This document shows positions 40,948-50,934 of a stretch of DNA of 64,000 bases, in pieces. The notes beneath the pieces were generated by a model that had not been told where the DNA came from, searched no databases, and saw nothing but the letters and a program-made list of their open reading frames with translations. The stretch comes from Pelobates cultripes (lineage: Eukaryota > Chordata > Amphibia > Anura > Pelobatidae), in contig OW240916.1 of NCBI GenBank assembly GCA_933207985.1, positions 264,480,991 to 264,544,990 on the forward strand. Direction: 5' to 3'. Every line of letters starts with the position of its first letter. Position 1 is the stretch's first letter. Position numbers and translations under genes: made by a program.

Positions 40948-41160
40948 TTTACCCATAAAGCTTCCACGTGTTCCTCATCACATTCCACTTGCTTTAGATT
41001 TGGCTTTAACTCATGGTTGACATACAAACATACCCCACCACCTTTGTTGTTCTTTTCTATACTCCTAAATAATGTGTAACCATTTAAGTTAACTGCCCAG
41101 TCATGTGTCTCATCCAACCATGTTTCTGTTATTCCTATTATGTGATATTGCTTAGTGTAT
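40948..41160 (-). pseudogene. LINE endonuclease N-terminal part
   Basis: Minus-strand frame with GITETWLDETHD (the catalytic Glu block of APE endonuclease), GYTLFRSIEKNNKGGGVCLY and EEHVEALWV. The TA element begins exactly after ALWV, and the reading continues on its far side at 39857. This is the standard N-terminal half of CR1/L2-type endonucleases. Confidence 0.75.
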
Positions 41161-41399
41161 GCTATTACCTCCTACTCCCTAATTTTAAGTTTCTTGCATT
41201 AGTAAGCATACATTTAATATTATCATGGGCCACTTCTAATTTATTTGAATTTTATTACTATTACATACCTCCTTTATTCCGATCTTGCCCCTTCCACCAT
41301 CTCCACCCCCCTAATGTTGAGCTAAAGCCCATCTCCTTTCTATCCTATCTTAATTTTTTAGATTTCTATGCTCCTTCTCCCCTACCACTAAGTTAAAAT

Positions 41400-41712
41400 C
41401 TTCTCCAACCTTCAAGCCATACTGTCCCCCAGCACTGCAGACCCTATTCCATTTAGGTGCAATTCATCACTGCTATAAAGTTGTACCATAGTGGAAAAAT
41501 GGCCCAGTGCTCCTAACAGCCAAAACCCTCCTTCCTACACCATGACTATAGCCATGCATTAACCCCCCTAATCTCCCGCTGTCTTTCTACTGTAGCGCGT
41601 GGCACAGTTTATTTTCTGAAAATACTACCTTGGTGGTTTACTTCCTAATTCCCTGAGCTCATTTTTTAACATCTTCCATCTTCTTTTGTCTTTGCCATTG
41701 GTACAAATATAG
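41400..41712 (-). pseudogene. LINE ORF1-like remnant with SGNH-type C-terminal signature
   Basis: Right-to-left reading gives KDKRRWKMLKNELRELGS, then, after stops, SSDELHLNGIGSAVLGDSM near 41440. The D-x-x-H-L-N-x-x-G pattern is the C-terminal block of SGNH hydrolase/esterase domains found in ORF1 of many CR1 and L2 LINEs. Nonsense changes make it a relic. Start and end are approximate. Confidence 0.5.
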
Positions 41713-41714
41713 TC

Positions 41715-42179
41715 CATGACAGCAGGGCAATCCCCAGCCCCTCCCAATAATCCATCACTTTGTTTATGCACGTCTAGTCACAGCTCCCCTGCGTGCAACC
41801 AACACAGTCTCCCTGCACATTTTCTGTAAAGAGAGATCTAATGTTTAAAATTCCTTTACTGCTCTGTTAATAGCCTGGTAGATCCTGCAGGAGCCTTGTG
41901 TGTGATTAACCCCTTAAGGACACATGACGTGTGTGACATGTCATGATTCCCTTTTATTCCAAAAGTTTGGTCCTAAAGGGGTTAAAGTTCTATTAACAAA
42001 GATGGAGATAAAAAATTCTCAAATAAACACTGTGTGGTCACATGAAAACAAAAGCAATTTTTTCTTAAAACGCGGAGGATTGAGCAGTGAGACTGCAGGG
42101 GCATGACCTATATACTAACGGTACGATCTATACACTTCATAAAGTTAAAAATGTTTTAATTCTTAGAGCATCCCTTTAA
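41715..42179. mobile_element. T2-type MITE, subfamily B, hosting a palindromic MITE
   Basis: Shares TTTGTTTATGCACGTCTAGT, GTCACAGCTCCCCTGC, AGCCTGGTAGATCCTGCAGG and GATTGAGCAGTGAGACTGCA with the other B copies. Right end AGAGCATCCCTTTAA at 42179. The left TIR is missing at the LINE junction. The 80-bp element at 41906-41985 is inserted within it. Confidence 0.65.
41906..41985. mobile_element. 80-bp palindromic TTAA MITE
   Basis: TTAACCCCTTAAGGACACAT to GTCCTAAAGGGGTTAA, nearly identical to 14127-14205. Inserted in a subfamily B MITE. Confidence 0.85.
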
Positions 42180-42537
42180 AACAAGCATGTCAAACTAAAG
42201 GCTAGCACAGGCCAAATTAACAAGGTTTAAATTTATGTGGGCCGCAAAAAAACCCCCAAAACTTAAATTTTCATAGAAACATAGGTTTATTTTGAAAAGT
42301 ACAATATAAAAACAAACAATCCCCCTCTTCTAAACCCCAGCACCCTCCTCTTCTAACGCCCAGCCTACCCTCTATACTAAATCCCAGTCCCCCTCCACAT
42401 GGGCGTCCGCAGGAATTTTTCTGGGGGGGGAGGTATAATTGTAATGACATCCATGTTTGGTCCCTTTTTGACAGTGTCATGAAAGGGAAGGGGCATAGTC
42501 ATTAACACATAAAGCCAGGGTGAATAGCATTTTCACA

Positions 42538-42591
42538 ACTATGGTGTCAGGAATACATGTTTGTATTGCTGACACTATAGTGTACCTTTAA
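42538..42591. mobile_element. T2-type MITE right end, subfamily D
   Basis: ACTATGGTGTCAGGAATAC / ACACTATAGTGTACCTTTAA, a small hairpin ending in TTAA. Confidence 0.6.
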
Positions 42592-42596
42592 GCAAA

Positions 42597-42990
42597 TTAA
42601 AGGAACATTCTGGTCACCATAACAACTTAATCTAAATGAAAATGCTATGATGCCAGGAAGCCCCTGAGTGATCTCTTTCCTTTAAGGGGTTAAACTGCTC
42701 TCAAATGGTTTAACCCCAAAGGCTTGCTCCAACTCCAGATCTCCAGGTCGTCAGTGGTATTCGGCTTCTGAAACGGAGTGTCAGAAAGTGCAGATTGACG
42801 TCAGGCATGGGTGCTGCAGATTGGCTAGAGTGGTCAGTTGATGCTCTAAGCCAATCGCTAGTTCCTGGTTCATAGATATGTTTTACTTTTTTATGAATGG
42901 GGAGCTACTGATTGGCTTAGAGTGCCAGCTGACTGCTCTAGCCAATCAGCAAAACCCCTACCCAGCGGCACTCTGTGCTTCCCTACATTC
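42597..42990. mobile_element. T2-type MITE left part
   Basis: Starts TTAAAGGAACATTCTGGTCA and contains paired CTAAGCCAATCGC / GCCAATCAGC segments. No right terminus found. Confidence 0.5.
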
Positions 42991-43112
42991 AGTAAATAAA
43001 AGCGAACACATTAACACTGATATTTTTTTTTTTACCTGGGGGGATGAGAAGGTTCAAAGCTTCCCTGCCAGGCCCAGGTACCAAAGCCTTATGATGTGGT
43101 GTCCAGAATAAA

Positions 43113-43930
43113 GTGGTGGGTTCACTTCACTTGTCCTTCCTGCTCCAATCTCATTTTCTTCTCCTTCATTTGACACAGTCTTCTTTTTCTTCTGACACAG
43201 TCTTCTCTCCTCCATGGCTCCTTCACCTTTCTGCTACTTTCTGCTTATTTTGCACCCTTTCTCTTTCTGCTCCTTCTCCTACTTTATCTTTGTGCTCCTT
43301 GCTGTTCCTTCCTGCTCCTTGCTACCATTTTCTGCTCCTTCTCCTACTTTACATTTGTGCTCCTTCTGATTTTTTTCTGCTCCTTTACCTTTGTGCTCTT
43401 TGCAGACCCTTCCTGCTCTTTGCAGACCCTTCCTGCTCCTTGCAGACCCTTGCTGCTAATTTCTGCTCCTTCTCCTACTTTAATTTTGTGCTCCTTCTGC
43501 CCCTTCCAGCTCATTGCTGACCCTTTCTGCTCCTTGATGTGCCTTCATGCTCATTTATGTCCCTTCTCCTACTTTACATTTGTGCTCCTTTTATCCCTTC
43601 CTGCTCTTTCCATCTCCTTGCTGACCCTTTCTGCTCCTTCTACTTTACATTTGTGATGCTTAACCTTCCAGCTTCTTGCTGACCCTTCCTGCTCCTTGCT
43701 GACCATTCCAGCTCCTTGCTGATCCTTTGTGTTTCCTTGCTGATCCTTCCTGCTCCTTGCTGCCCCTTCTGGGTTAATTTCTGTTCCTTTGTGCTCCTTC
43801 TCCTACTTTACCTTTGTGCTCCTTGCTTTCCTTTCCAGCTCCTTGCTGCCCCATTCTGCTCCTTGATGTCCCTTCCTGCTCAATTCTGTTCCTTCTCTTA
43901 CTTTACCTTCCTGCTCCTTGCTGACCCTTC
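43113..43930. repeat. CTCCTTGCTGACCCTTCCTG minisatellite
   Basis: Units of about 20-22 bp, mixed with TTCTCCTACTTTACCTTTGT units. Phe/Leu/Cys-rich frames of about 100-135 codons here are artefacts. Confidence 0.9.
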
Positions 43931-43934
43931 CTGT

Positions 43935-44240
43935 AGGCTGTCTACCCCATCCCTCACTTACCTGGGAGGCTGTCTCCCACTCCCCACTTACCTGATCTAT
44001 AGGCTGCCTCCCCCATCCCTCAGTTATTATGCTAATCTATAGGCTGTCTCCCACCCCCCATCCCACACCTACCTGATCTTTAGGCTTTCTCTCCCCCCAT
44101 CCCTCACTTACCTAGTCTATAGGCTGTATCTCCCCTCCCCCTCCCTGACTTACCTGATCTATAGGCTGCCCCCCATGCCTCCCTTCCCTGATCTATAGGC
44201 TTCCCCCATGCCTCACTTAGCTGATCTGTAGGCTGTCTCT
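43935..44240. repeat. TATAGGCTGTCTCCC tandem repeat
   Basis: About seven degenerate units of about 40-50 bp, each with TTACCTGATCTATAGGCTG and CCCCCATCCCTCA. Confidence 0.85.
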
Positions 44241-44769
44241 GCAGTCTAGGAGTTGCTGGCTGCACTCTGTGCTGCTCCTCTGCAGATTCAGTCAGGAGAG
44301 AGAAGCAGGGATAAAATGTAGCTTCCTATCCCTGTCTCTCTCCATACTGGCCAGTGCCGGTATTGCACTGTATTTTCAATTTCACACGAAAAATAGCAGA
44401 ACAAGCTGAAAAATCCAGGGGGGGGGGGGAGCAAGTGCTCCCCCCTGTGGACACCCATGCCACTCCCTCTACTAAATCCCAGTTCCCCTCTCTACTAAAT
44501 CCTGGCCCCTGTTTAAAAAAACACAACATATTAGCCAACAAGCAGACTCCACTCTCATTGCTGCTGCCAGTATGCGACTCCCGAGTCCAGCTGCTGGTAT
44601 ACACCCAATGGCGCCATCAGCATCCTGTGCCAAAGTGGATCCTCCCGCTACTCCTTGAAACCCTGTAAAGGTGGAGTACGTTGACGTCACGTCGGAATGT
44701 GACGTGGTGTTGCATCCCTCCGTGCACCTCCAGGTCCTTCACTGTCCAGCCGTGGCCATAGCAACACTG

Positions 44770-45080
44770 ACCAACACACACACACACTCACTGACAGACA
44801 CATGCGCTGACAGACACACACACACTCACTGACAGACACACACACTCACTCACAGACACATTTACTGACAGACACACACACACACTCACTCACAGACACA
44901 TGTACTGACAGACACACACACACTGACAGACACACACTCACTCACAGACACATGTACTGACAGACACACACACACACACTCTCACAGACAGACAGACACA
45001 CACACTCTCACTGACAGACAGACAGACACACACACACACACTATCAGACACACACTGACAGGCAACACACAGACACATTT
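44770..45080. repeat. CACTCACTGACAGACACA minisatellite
   Basis: (AC)n mixed with GACAGACA units. Upstream at about 44690 is a TTGACGTCACGTC stretch containing a CRE-type palindrome. Confidence 0.9.
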
Positions 45081-45408
45081 ACACATTCTTGCACACACTC
45101 ACAAATTATTTTATTTATTGCTCCCTACCTTTGGGAGCTGATGTGGGACCTCTCCCTGGGGTCCAGTGGGGATCTTCTCTCTGGAGGTCTCCCTATCTGC
45201 TCCTCACTAAACGCGCAGTTTAGTGATGCCGGGCCGGAATTATGTAATATCACTACAGAGGGTGCGTGCGGGGGATCAGTGAGGAGCAGGAAGAACAGAC
45301 TGAGCTGCTTCCCTGCCGCCAGCATCCTCTCCTCCCGGCAAGGTAAATTTTAGCAGTGTAGGCACCTACAATGCGGGGAGAGCAGGTGCCTACTCTGCCA
45401 TAACAGTA

Positions 45409-45480
45409 AGGATGTCAAACTTGCATCTCACTGGGCCGCAAAGATATTCATTGTGGGCAGCATGCTTGCTTTAAAAAAGC
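45409..45480. mobile_element. hAT left-end fragment
   Basis: GTAAGGATGTCAAACTTGC and CACTGGGCCGCAAAGATATT match the left end at 42183 in the same orientation, so this is a second truncated copy. Confidence 0.5.
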
Positions 45481-45879
45481 CCTATGGTTTATAGTTAATC
45501 GAGGTGACTCCATCTTCAATTGTGAAATTAGCTGATTGACACATTCATCCACGGTTATGTCATATATAACAAGTTTAGTAATGATTAGAAGTAGGTAGGC
45601 ACAGATTTTAATAAGAAAATGACAACACAAATTATTCTAAGCCTAGGTGCTCACTTAAATAAGGTCCTATTCCCAAAGGGCCAAGAAAAATTACAGATAA
45701 TATCCAATCAAGGAGCACAACCATTAATATGAAAAAAAATTATTATAAGATAGGTACAAAGAAAATAGATATCTCACAATGCATATAATAAAAGATTCAA
45801 ACATGACTCACATGCTGATAATGTACAAAAAGTTATCAAAGGTACTATAGAAGCATCCAAACAGAACAAGTAATAAGCA
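45481..45879. other. No recognised feature
   Basis: AT-rich. Possibly part of the repeat around the foldback element, but no ends could be matched. Confidence 0.3.
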
Positions 45880-46061
45880 ACTACCTAAATATCAATGTAA
45901 TAAGTAATTAACGGAGATATCAAATCCTAACAGAATATCAAGCCCTAACAGGGCTTGCTAATTGATTTTTCTTCCCTCCTCTCACTAATTCTCACTAATT
46001 CTGGTATGCATTTGTTTGCCTTTCATTTAATTTTTTTCTTTCTGATATTCTGTTAGGATTT
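45880..46061. mobile_element. Foldback element, left part (split by Tx1-like LINE)
   Basis: The left arm 45880-45945 (ACTACCTAAATATCAATGT, AATAAGTAATTAA, GGAGATATCAAATCCTAAC) is the inverse of 46042-46061 plus 50454-50501. The LINE lies between GGATTT at 46056-46061 and GGATTT at 50454-50459, its target-site duplication. Without the LINE the element is a palindrome of about 220 bp with a loop of about 95 bp. Confidence 0.8.
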
Positions 46062-46500
46062 AATATTTTTTTTTTCTCTCCCCTTCTGTTTTCCTTTCTT
46101 CTTCTCTTTCTCGTATTCAGAGAGGGAGGAGGAAGGAAGAGCAGAAGAATAGAGGGTATACAGCATAAGAGAATGTTGAAATAGAAATGTTAAATAAAAT
46201 GTAGTTTTGGCTCCTTCAAAACGGGATGCAGCCTCCCCTGCCGGAACCTGAAAAAAGGTTAAAGTGGGTATTAATACCCATCAAGGGAAGTGTTTTTTGA
46301 CTCTTTTTAGAGTCGTAGGAATGTTAGGAAATAGACCTCAAGTGTTTGTAGACTTGAGGCTGTTTTATATATGTTTTGTAATGGGTTTAGTTTTCTTTTT
46401 TTTTTTTGGGAGTTCATTAGACGGTCTAAAGAGAGAAAGGGGGAGAGGGAGAGAGAGGAGAGAGAGGGGGAAAGAAAAAAAAGAGGAAAAATGACATTAT

Positions 46501-49500
46501 ATGACAATGGTTAAATTAATCACGATAAATATTCAAGGTTTAAATATCCCTCAAAAAAGACTAGCTTTTCAAGATTACTTAAAAAAAGAACAGGTTCAAA
46601 TTGCGATGGTCCAAGAGACACATTGGCGTAAACAGGATGAAAAGAGATGGACCAGTAGTTCTTTTCCTTTAAAAGTTTGTTCCTCTAGGGAGGAGGGGAA
46701 AAGGGGTGGAGTTGCAATATTTTTCGCAAAAGATTTAAAAATAAATATAAAATTCTTGGAGATAGATCTGGAGGGAAGATTCATTATACTGATAGCTACA
46801 ATTAATGAGGAATTGTTTACACTAGTCAATGTTTATCTACCAAATAAAAATCCTATAGGTCTACTGAGAAAAATATTAAATAAGGTTGAGATTATAGGAG
46901 TTGGATTAAAGATATTTGCAGGGGATTTTAATAGTATTCAAGACCCCCTATTAGATAAGTTCTCGGAAAAACAACCTATATGGGACAAACAAGTTTTAAA
47001 GAACGCAAGGATTTTTAACAATTTGATGAAAAAAGAAGGTCTATATGATATATGGAGACTAAATAATCCTGCAGGGAAAGAATTTACGTTCTATTCCTGG
47101 CCCCATAATTCATATTCTCGAATAGACCTAATATTTGGAGATCTAAAACTAATAGAGAAAACAATTAAAATAGAAATTAAACCAGTAATATGGTCAGATC
47201 ATGATAGTGTGAGCTTGGAATTTAATAGTAATAGAGTAAATAACAACAAGAATATAACATGGAGATTAGATGAAACTCTATTATTAAGTAAGGAGCATAA
47301 AGATTATATAGACAGGATGATTATTTGTTATTTTGAAGAGAATGATAATGGATTAGTGGAAAATGATATTCTATGGTGCTCATTTAAAGCAGTAATAAGG
47401 GGATATTGTATAATGCTTAACAAACTCAAGAAAAAAAAGGAAGGTGTAAATATACAAAATCTTTATATGGAATTATATAAACTAAATAAACTTAATATTG
47501 ATAACCCAAGTAAAGATACTAAGTTAAAAATAGAGAAAATTAAATTAGAAATACAGGAAAAAACTTATGAAAGAATAAAAAAAAATATGCTCAAACTTAA
47601 AATTAAATATTACCATAAATCGAATAGAGCGGATAAAATAACGACCAATTTGTTGAAAAAAAAAAATATGACCAATCAGGTTGATAAAATAATAACTAAT
47701 GATAATATCTCCCTTTTACCAGAACAGATAGGGAATGCATTTAATGAGTACTATGCTAATCTATATAGTCTTCCAGTAACTACTCCATCAGAAATAATAA
47801 AAAAATATATCAAGTCAGCCAAATTGAATAAAATAACAGAATCACAGATAAATAACCTAAATAAAGAGATTAGGGAAGAAGAGATTAAGATAACAATTGA
47901 TAGATTAGAAACCTATAAAACTCCAGGTCCAGATGGATTCGGAAATAGATTCTATAAAATTATGCAACCTCACTTGATACAACATTTAAAAAATACTTTT
48001 AATTCCGCAGTTAAAAAGGGCAGATTTCCTGAGGAAATGCTTAAAGCAAATATTTTACCTATATTGAAACCTGGGAAAGATCCTACTAGAGTACAGAGTT
48101 ATCGCCCAATATCATTAATAAATGTGGATATCAAGATATTTTCTTCTATTATAGCTGGTAGAATAAAAGAAGTCATTAAGCAATTAATCCACCCTGATCA
48201 AATAGGTTTTGTACCAGACAGGATGTCAAGTAACAATATGAGACGTGTGATAAATGCGTTAGATTTCTCACAAAAGGAAAAAAGTCCCATGCTGATCCTG
48301 TCTCTAGATGCTGAAAAAGCCTTTGACAGGGTCAGCTGGGATTTTATGAAGTTTACTTTAGAGGAATTAGGTATACAAGGTTGGTTGCTCGATGCTATTT
48401 TTGCTTTATATAAAGATCTAAAGGCGAGAACTATTGGCCCTGGTATATGTTCAGATTGGTTCAAACTGAATAACGGGACTAGACAAGGTTGTCCTTTATC
48501 CCCTTTATTGTTTATATTAACACTAGAGGTTTTAGCTAACAGAATCAGAAATAATGAAAAGATTAAGGGTGTTACAGCAAAACAGAAAGAAATGAAAATA
48601 TCCCTTTATGCCGACGATACTATTCTTTTTTTGAAATCATCAAGATCAATAACAAATGCAATGTCAGAAATTGATATATATAGTGCAGTATCAAATTATA
48701 AATTAAATAAAACAAAATCAACTGCCATATATATGAATATGACAAAGCAAGAAATAGATTCTTATCAAGAAACATATGGTTTTATTAAAGCCAAAATGTT
48801 TTTGTATTTGGGAATCAAAATTTGCAGAAAGGTAGAAAGTATTATGAGAATAAATTTTATGGATCTCCTTAAAGAGACTAACAAGAATTTGAAAGAATGG
48901 AGAAAACTAGAAGTATCTTGGGGAGGAAGAATAAATATTTTGAAATCATATGTTCTACCAAAATGGATTTACTTGTTCAGAATGCTTCCGTTAGAAATTC
49001 CGAATGCATGGCTGACAATGATTAATAAGGCTTTTTCGGATTTTGTATGGCGAGGAAAAAAACCTAGAGTTAAAAATGGAGTTTTAGCAAGAGGAATAAA
49101 GAAGGGAGGTCTAGGATTTCCAAATATAAGAAAATATTATGAAGCAGGAATTATTACGCATGTTATGGCTAGTCAATTGATACAAAACAAAGAGGAAGTA
49201 TGGTGGTGGTTGGAACTAGATTATAGCCAACTAAGAAGTAAATTAGAAGTCGTCTGGAGTACAAAAAAACGTAATCTGCCCAGATCATATGTTTTAGGAC
49301 AGATTATTCCTATTTGGCAAAAAATAAGGAAAAAAATAGGTTTGGTAAATAAGATATTTGGCTTTCAAAATTTAGAAATAATAGAATTAAATATGGAGAG
49401 TATATCCTTAAAATTATGGAAAGAAAAAGGAATAAATACTTTGGAGGATCTATTTGAAGGAAATAAAATTAAATCTTATAAAAAGTTAGTTGAGGAATTT

Positions 49501-50250
49501 AAGTTCCCTGACAAAGATATTTTTACTTATTATAGAGTAAAACATTACTTGGAGAAAGTTGAGGTAGTAAAAGAAGGTAAGATGTATGATATTTTAAAAA
49601 CAATCTTACATCAGAATAAGACAAAGCAATTGTTCTCCAGATGTGTTAGATTGTTGGATTTAATGGATGATTCTGTTCTGCCCACTGCCATTAAAAAATG
49701 GAACACTGAATTAAAAATAAATATTGAATTATTTGAATGGCTATGTACGGCACAAAAAATTAACAAATATGTCCACTCCTTTGTATTGATAGAAACACAT
49801 TTTAAGTTGGTTAATCAATGGTATATGACGCCAACAAAAATAGCTAAATTTGATGTATCAAGGGATATTAAATGTTGGAAATGCAGGGAGGAAAAGGGAA
49901 ATTATATCCATATGTGGTGGTCATGTAAACAAGTGATTGTTATATGGCGGTGGGCTCAAATTATCATTCATACATTGTGTGATGTTAAAATGCCTTTAAA
50001 ACCTGAAGTAATGTTATTACATTATAAATGGCCAAAATTGAATAAAATAAATCAATTTTTAATTATTCATTGTCTAATGGCATGTAAAATAATAATAGCA
50101 AGAAATTGGAAGGGAGATATCCCCTTTAACATAAAATTAATAACAATTCAGTTGGTTTACCAACTAAAAATGGAGAAAGATCATTGCAAACTTTTGAGGG
50201 ATGATTTGAGCCTATGGGAAAAATTGGAGAAAAAATTATTACAACTGTAA
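46501..50250 (+). CDS. LINE ORF2 protein (endonuclease-reverse transcriptase), intact
   Basis: 1249 codons with no interruption; A/T-rich codon use and a Lys/Ile/Asn-rich protein. APE-type endonuclease at about 1-240: NIQGLN, QETHW, GDFN (141-144), YSRIDLIF and WSDHD (231-235). RT at about 460-760: PGPDGFGNRFYK, ILPILKPGKDP, YRPISLINVD, LDAEKAFDRV (602-611), GTRQGCPLSPLLF and YADD (703-706). The C-terminal domain contains CWKC...HMWWSC, a C-X2-C-X8-H-X4-C zinc knuckle at 1125-1142. This is the architecture of L1-clade/Tx1 ORF2, which nicks DNA and reverse-transcribes its own RNA. The start is the first ATG (46501); ATG at 46507 is an alternative. All catalytic blocks are present, so it could be active. 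Confidence 0.95.
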   Translation: MTMVKLITINIQGLNIPQKRLAFQDYLKKEQVQIAMVQETHWRKQDEKRWTSSSFPLKVCSSREEGKRGGVAIFFAKDLKINIKFLEIDLEGRFIILIATINEELFTLVNVYLPNKNPIGLLRKILNKVEIIGVGLKIFAGDFNSIQDPLLDKFSEKQPIWDKQVLKNARIFNNLMKKEGLYDIWRLNNPAGKEFTFYSWPHNSYSRIDLIFGDLKLIEKTIKIEIKPVIWSDHDSVSLEFNSNRVNNNKNITWRLDETLLLSKEHKDYIDRMIICYFEENDNGLVENDILWCSFKAVIRGYCIMLNKLKKKKEGVNIQNLYMELYKLNKLNIDNPSKDTKLKIEKIKLEIQEKTYERIKKNMLKLKIKYYHKSNRADKITTNLLKKKNMTNQVDKIITNDNISLLPEQIGNAFNEYYANLYSLPVTTPSEIIKKYIKSAKLNKITESQINNLNKEIREEEIKITIDRLETYKTPGPDGFGNRFYKIMQPHLIQHLKNTFNSAVKKGRFPEEMLKANILPILKPGKDPTRVQSYRPISLINVDIKIFSSIIAGRIKEVIKQLIHPDQIGFVPDRMSSNNMRRVINALDFSQKEKSPMLILSLDAEKAFDRVSWDFMKFTLEELGIQGWLLDAIFALYKDLKARTIGPGICSDWFKLNNGTRQGCPLSPLLFILTLEVLANRIRNNEKIKGVTAKQKEMKISLYADDTILFLKSSRSITNAMSEIDIYSAVSNYKLNKTKSTAIYMNMTKQEIDSYQETYGFIKAKMFLYLGIKICRKVESIMRINFMDLLKETNKNLKEWRKLEVSWGGRINILKSYVLPKWIYLFRMLPLEIPNAWLTMINKAFSDFVWRGKKPRVKNGVLARGIKKGGLGFPNIRKYYEAGIITHVMASQLIQNKEEVWWWLELDYSQLRSKLEVVWSTKKRNLPRSYVLGQIIPIWQKIRKKIGLVNKIFGFQNLEIIELNMESISLKLWKEKGINTLEDLFEGNKIKSYKKLVEEFKFPDKDIFTYYRVKHYLEKVEVVKEGKMYDILKTILHQNKTKQLFSRCVRLLDLMDDSVLPTAIKKWNTELKINIELFEWLCTAQKINKYVHSFVLIETHFKLVNQWYMTPTKIAKFDVSRDIKCWKCREEKGNYIHMWWSCKQVIVIWRWAQIIIHTLCDVKMPLKPEVMLLHYKWPKLNKINQFLIIHCLMACKIIIARNWKGDIPFNIKLITIQLVYQLKMEKDHCKLLRDDLSLWEKLEKKLLQL

Positions 50251-50453
50251 AAGGAATGTCATTTGAAAAAGTTGGAAAAAGTTTGAAGTCTGTAGAACTC
50301 TCGTGGGGTGGTGGAAAGTTTTTTTTGTGTTTTTTGTCTTTTTTTTTTTCTTTTTATCTGTTTTTATGTGGATGAATGTATTTTAATTATTCTTTTGTAA
50401 AATGTATTTATGGTGGAAAATCTGCTAATAAAAAGACAATAAAAAAAAAAAAA
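50251..50453 (+). other. LINE 3' UTR and poly(A) tail
   Basis: Contains T-runs, two AATAAAA signals at about 50427-50445 and an A tail at 50440-50453. Confidence 0.8.
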
Positions 50454-50501
50454 GGATTTGATATCTCCTTTAATTACTTATTACATTGAAATTTAGGTAG
50501 T
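50454..50501. mobile_element. Foldback element, right arm
   Basis: GGATTTGATATCTCCTTTAA, then TTACTTATTACATTGAAATT, the inverse of 45880-45933. Confidence 0.8.
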
Positions 50502-50934
50502 GTCTTGTAGCGGCTTCCTGTGCCTCTGCATTGTGGGCTCTCTGGCTATAGTTGTAGCATAATTAGCAAACAAAATTAATTTGCAATAAACAAATTTAAT
50601 TTGCAATTATGCTAATTGTTTATACACAATTACAGGGTATGGTTGCATAGTCTGGCATTCGTGTATACATAAGTGCCAGTGTGAAAGGGTTATTGGAAAC
50701 AAAAACAAAAATTTTGTTTGAGCAAAAAAGGCTTTTAAAAAATAATTTACCAAATAATAAAGTTACAGATAAGAAAACAATGGCATAGACATTTTCCCCA
50801 CATATTCTCTATTCCTTTCACATATATATTATCCTATATAATGTATGTGTTTTTTCATGTATTGTATATGTCTGTATATTATGTATACCTCCACTTTAGC
50901 TTTGCATTTTCCATACCATGCCACCCTCAAATTG
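50502..50934. other. AT-rich sequence with a small inverted repeat
   Basis: GCATAATTAGCAAAC and AATTTAATTTGCAATTATGC around 50570-50625 form a partly palindromic AT segment. Nothing else was recognised. Confidence 0.35.

Larger units (their letters stand above)
38913..41712 (-). mobile_element. CR1-like LINE, 5' half, minus strand
   Basis: From right to left: an ORF1-like part, then endonuclease, then the segment before RT. RT itself is missing; the left boundary is at or near the hAT TSD (38905-38912). A TA-flanked element of 1.09 kb (39858-40945) interrupts the endonuclease. The copy has many stops and frame changes. Confidence 0.65.
42397..44460. mobile_element. TIR element with CATGGGCGTCCGCAGG ends
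   Basis: Left end CATGGGCGTCCGCAGG; right end, inverted, CATGGGTGTCCACAGG. CCA lies on both outer sides, a possible 3-bp duplication. Superfamily unresolved (Harbinger or CACTA-like by TSD length). It contains T2 MITE pieces (42538-42591, 42597 to about 42990) and large CT-rich arrays. Related right-end sequence (TTCCTATCCCTGTCTCTCTC) recurs near 63120. Confidence 0.65.
42183..45407. mobile_element. hAT-like element with large nested insertion
   Basis: The left part AAGCATGTCAAACTAAAGGC followed by GTGGGCCGCAAAAAAAC is the start of a common frog hAT family. Parts outside the nested element (42300-42396 and 44461-44760) read continuously (CTCTATACTAAATCCCAG before, CTCTACTAAATCCCAG after). 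The right boundary is uncertain and was set before a second copy of the left end at 45409. No transposase frame was seen. Confidence 0.45.
46062..50453 (+). mobile_element. Tx1/L1-clade LINE
   Basis: A 4.39-kb LINE ending in AATAAA-rich sequence and a 13-A tail, flanked by a GGATTT duplication. It has a 440-bp leader with an 11-T run and purine-rich stretches, then one large ORF, then a 200-bp 3' UTR. There is no ORF1 upstream, so it is either 5'-truncated within ORF1 or an ORF1-less type. The insertion site lies inside a foldback transposon. Confidence 0.9.

Noticed and set aside
43113..44042. Leu/Cys/Phe-rich frames suggesting a secreted or membrane protein
   Set aside because: CTCCTTGCTGACCC repeat array.
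44680..44720. CRE-type promoter (TTGACGTCACGTC)
   Set aside because: A single palindrome in repetitive sequence without gene context; chance match is likely.
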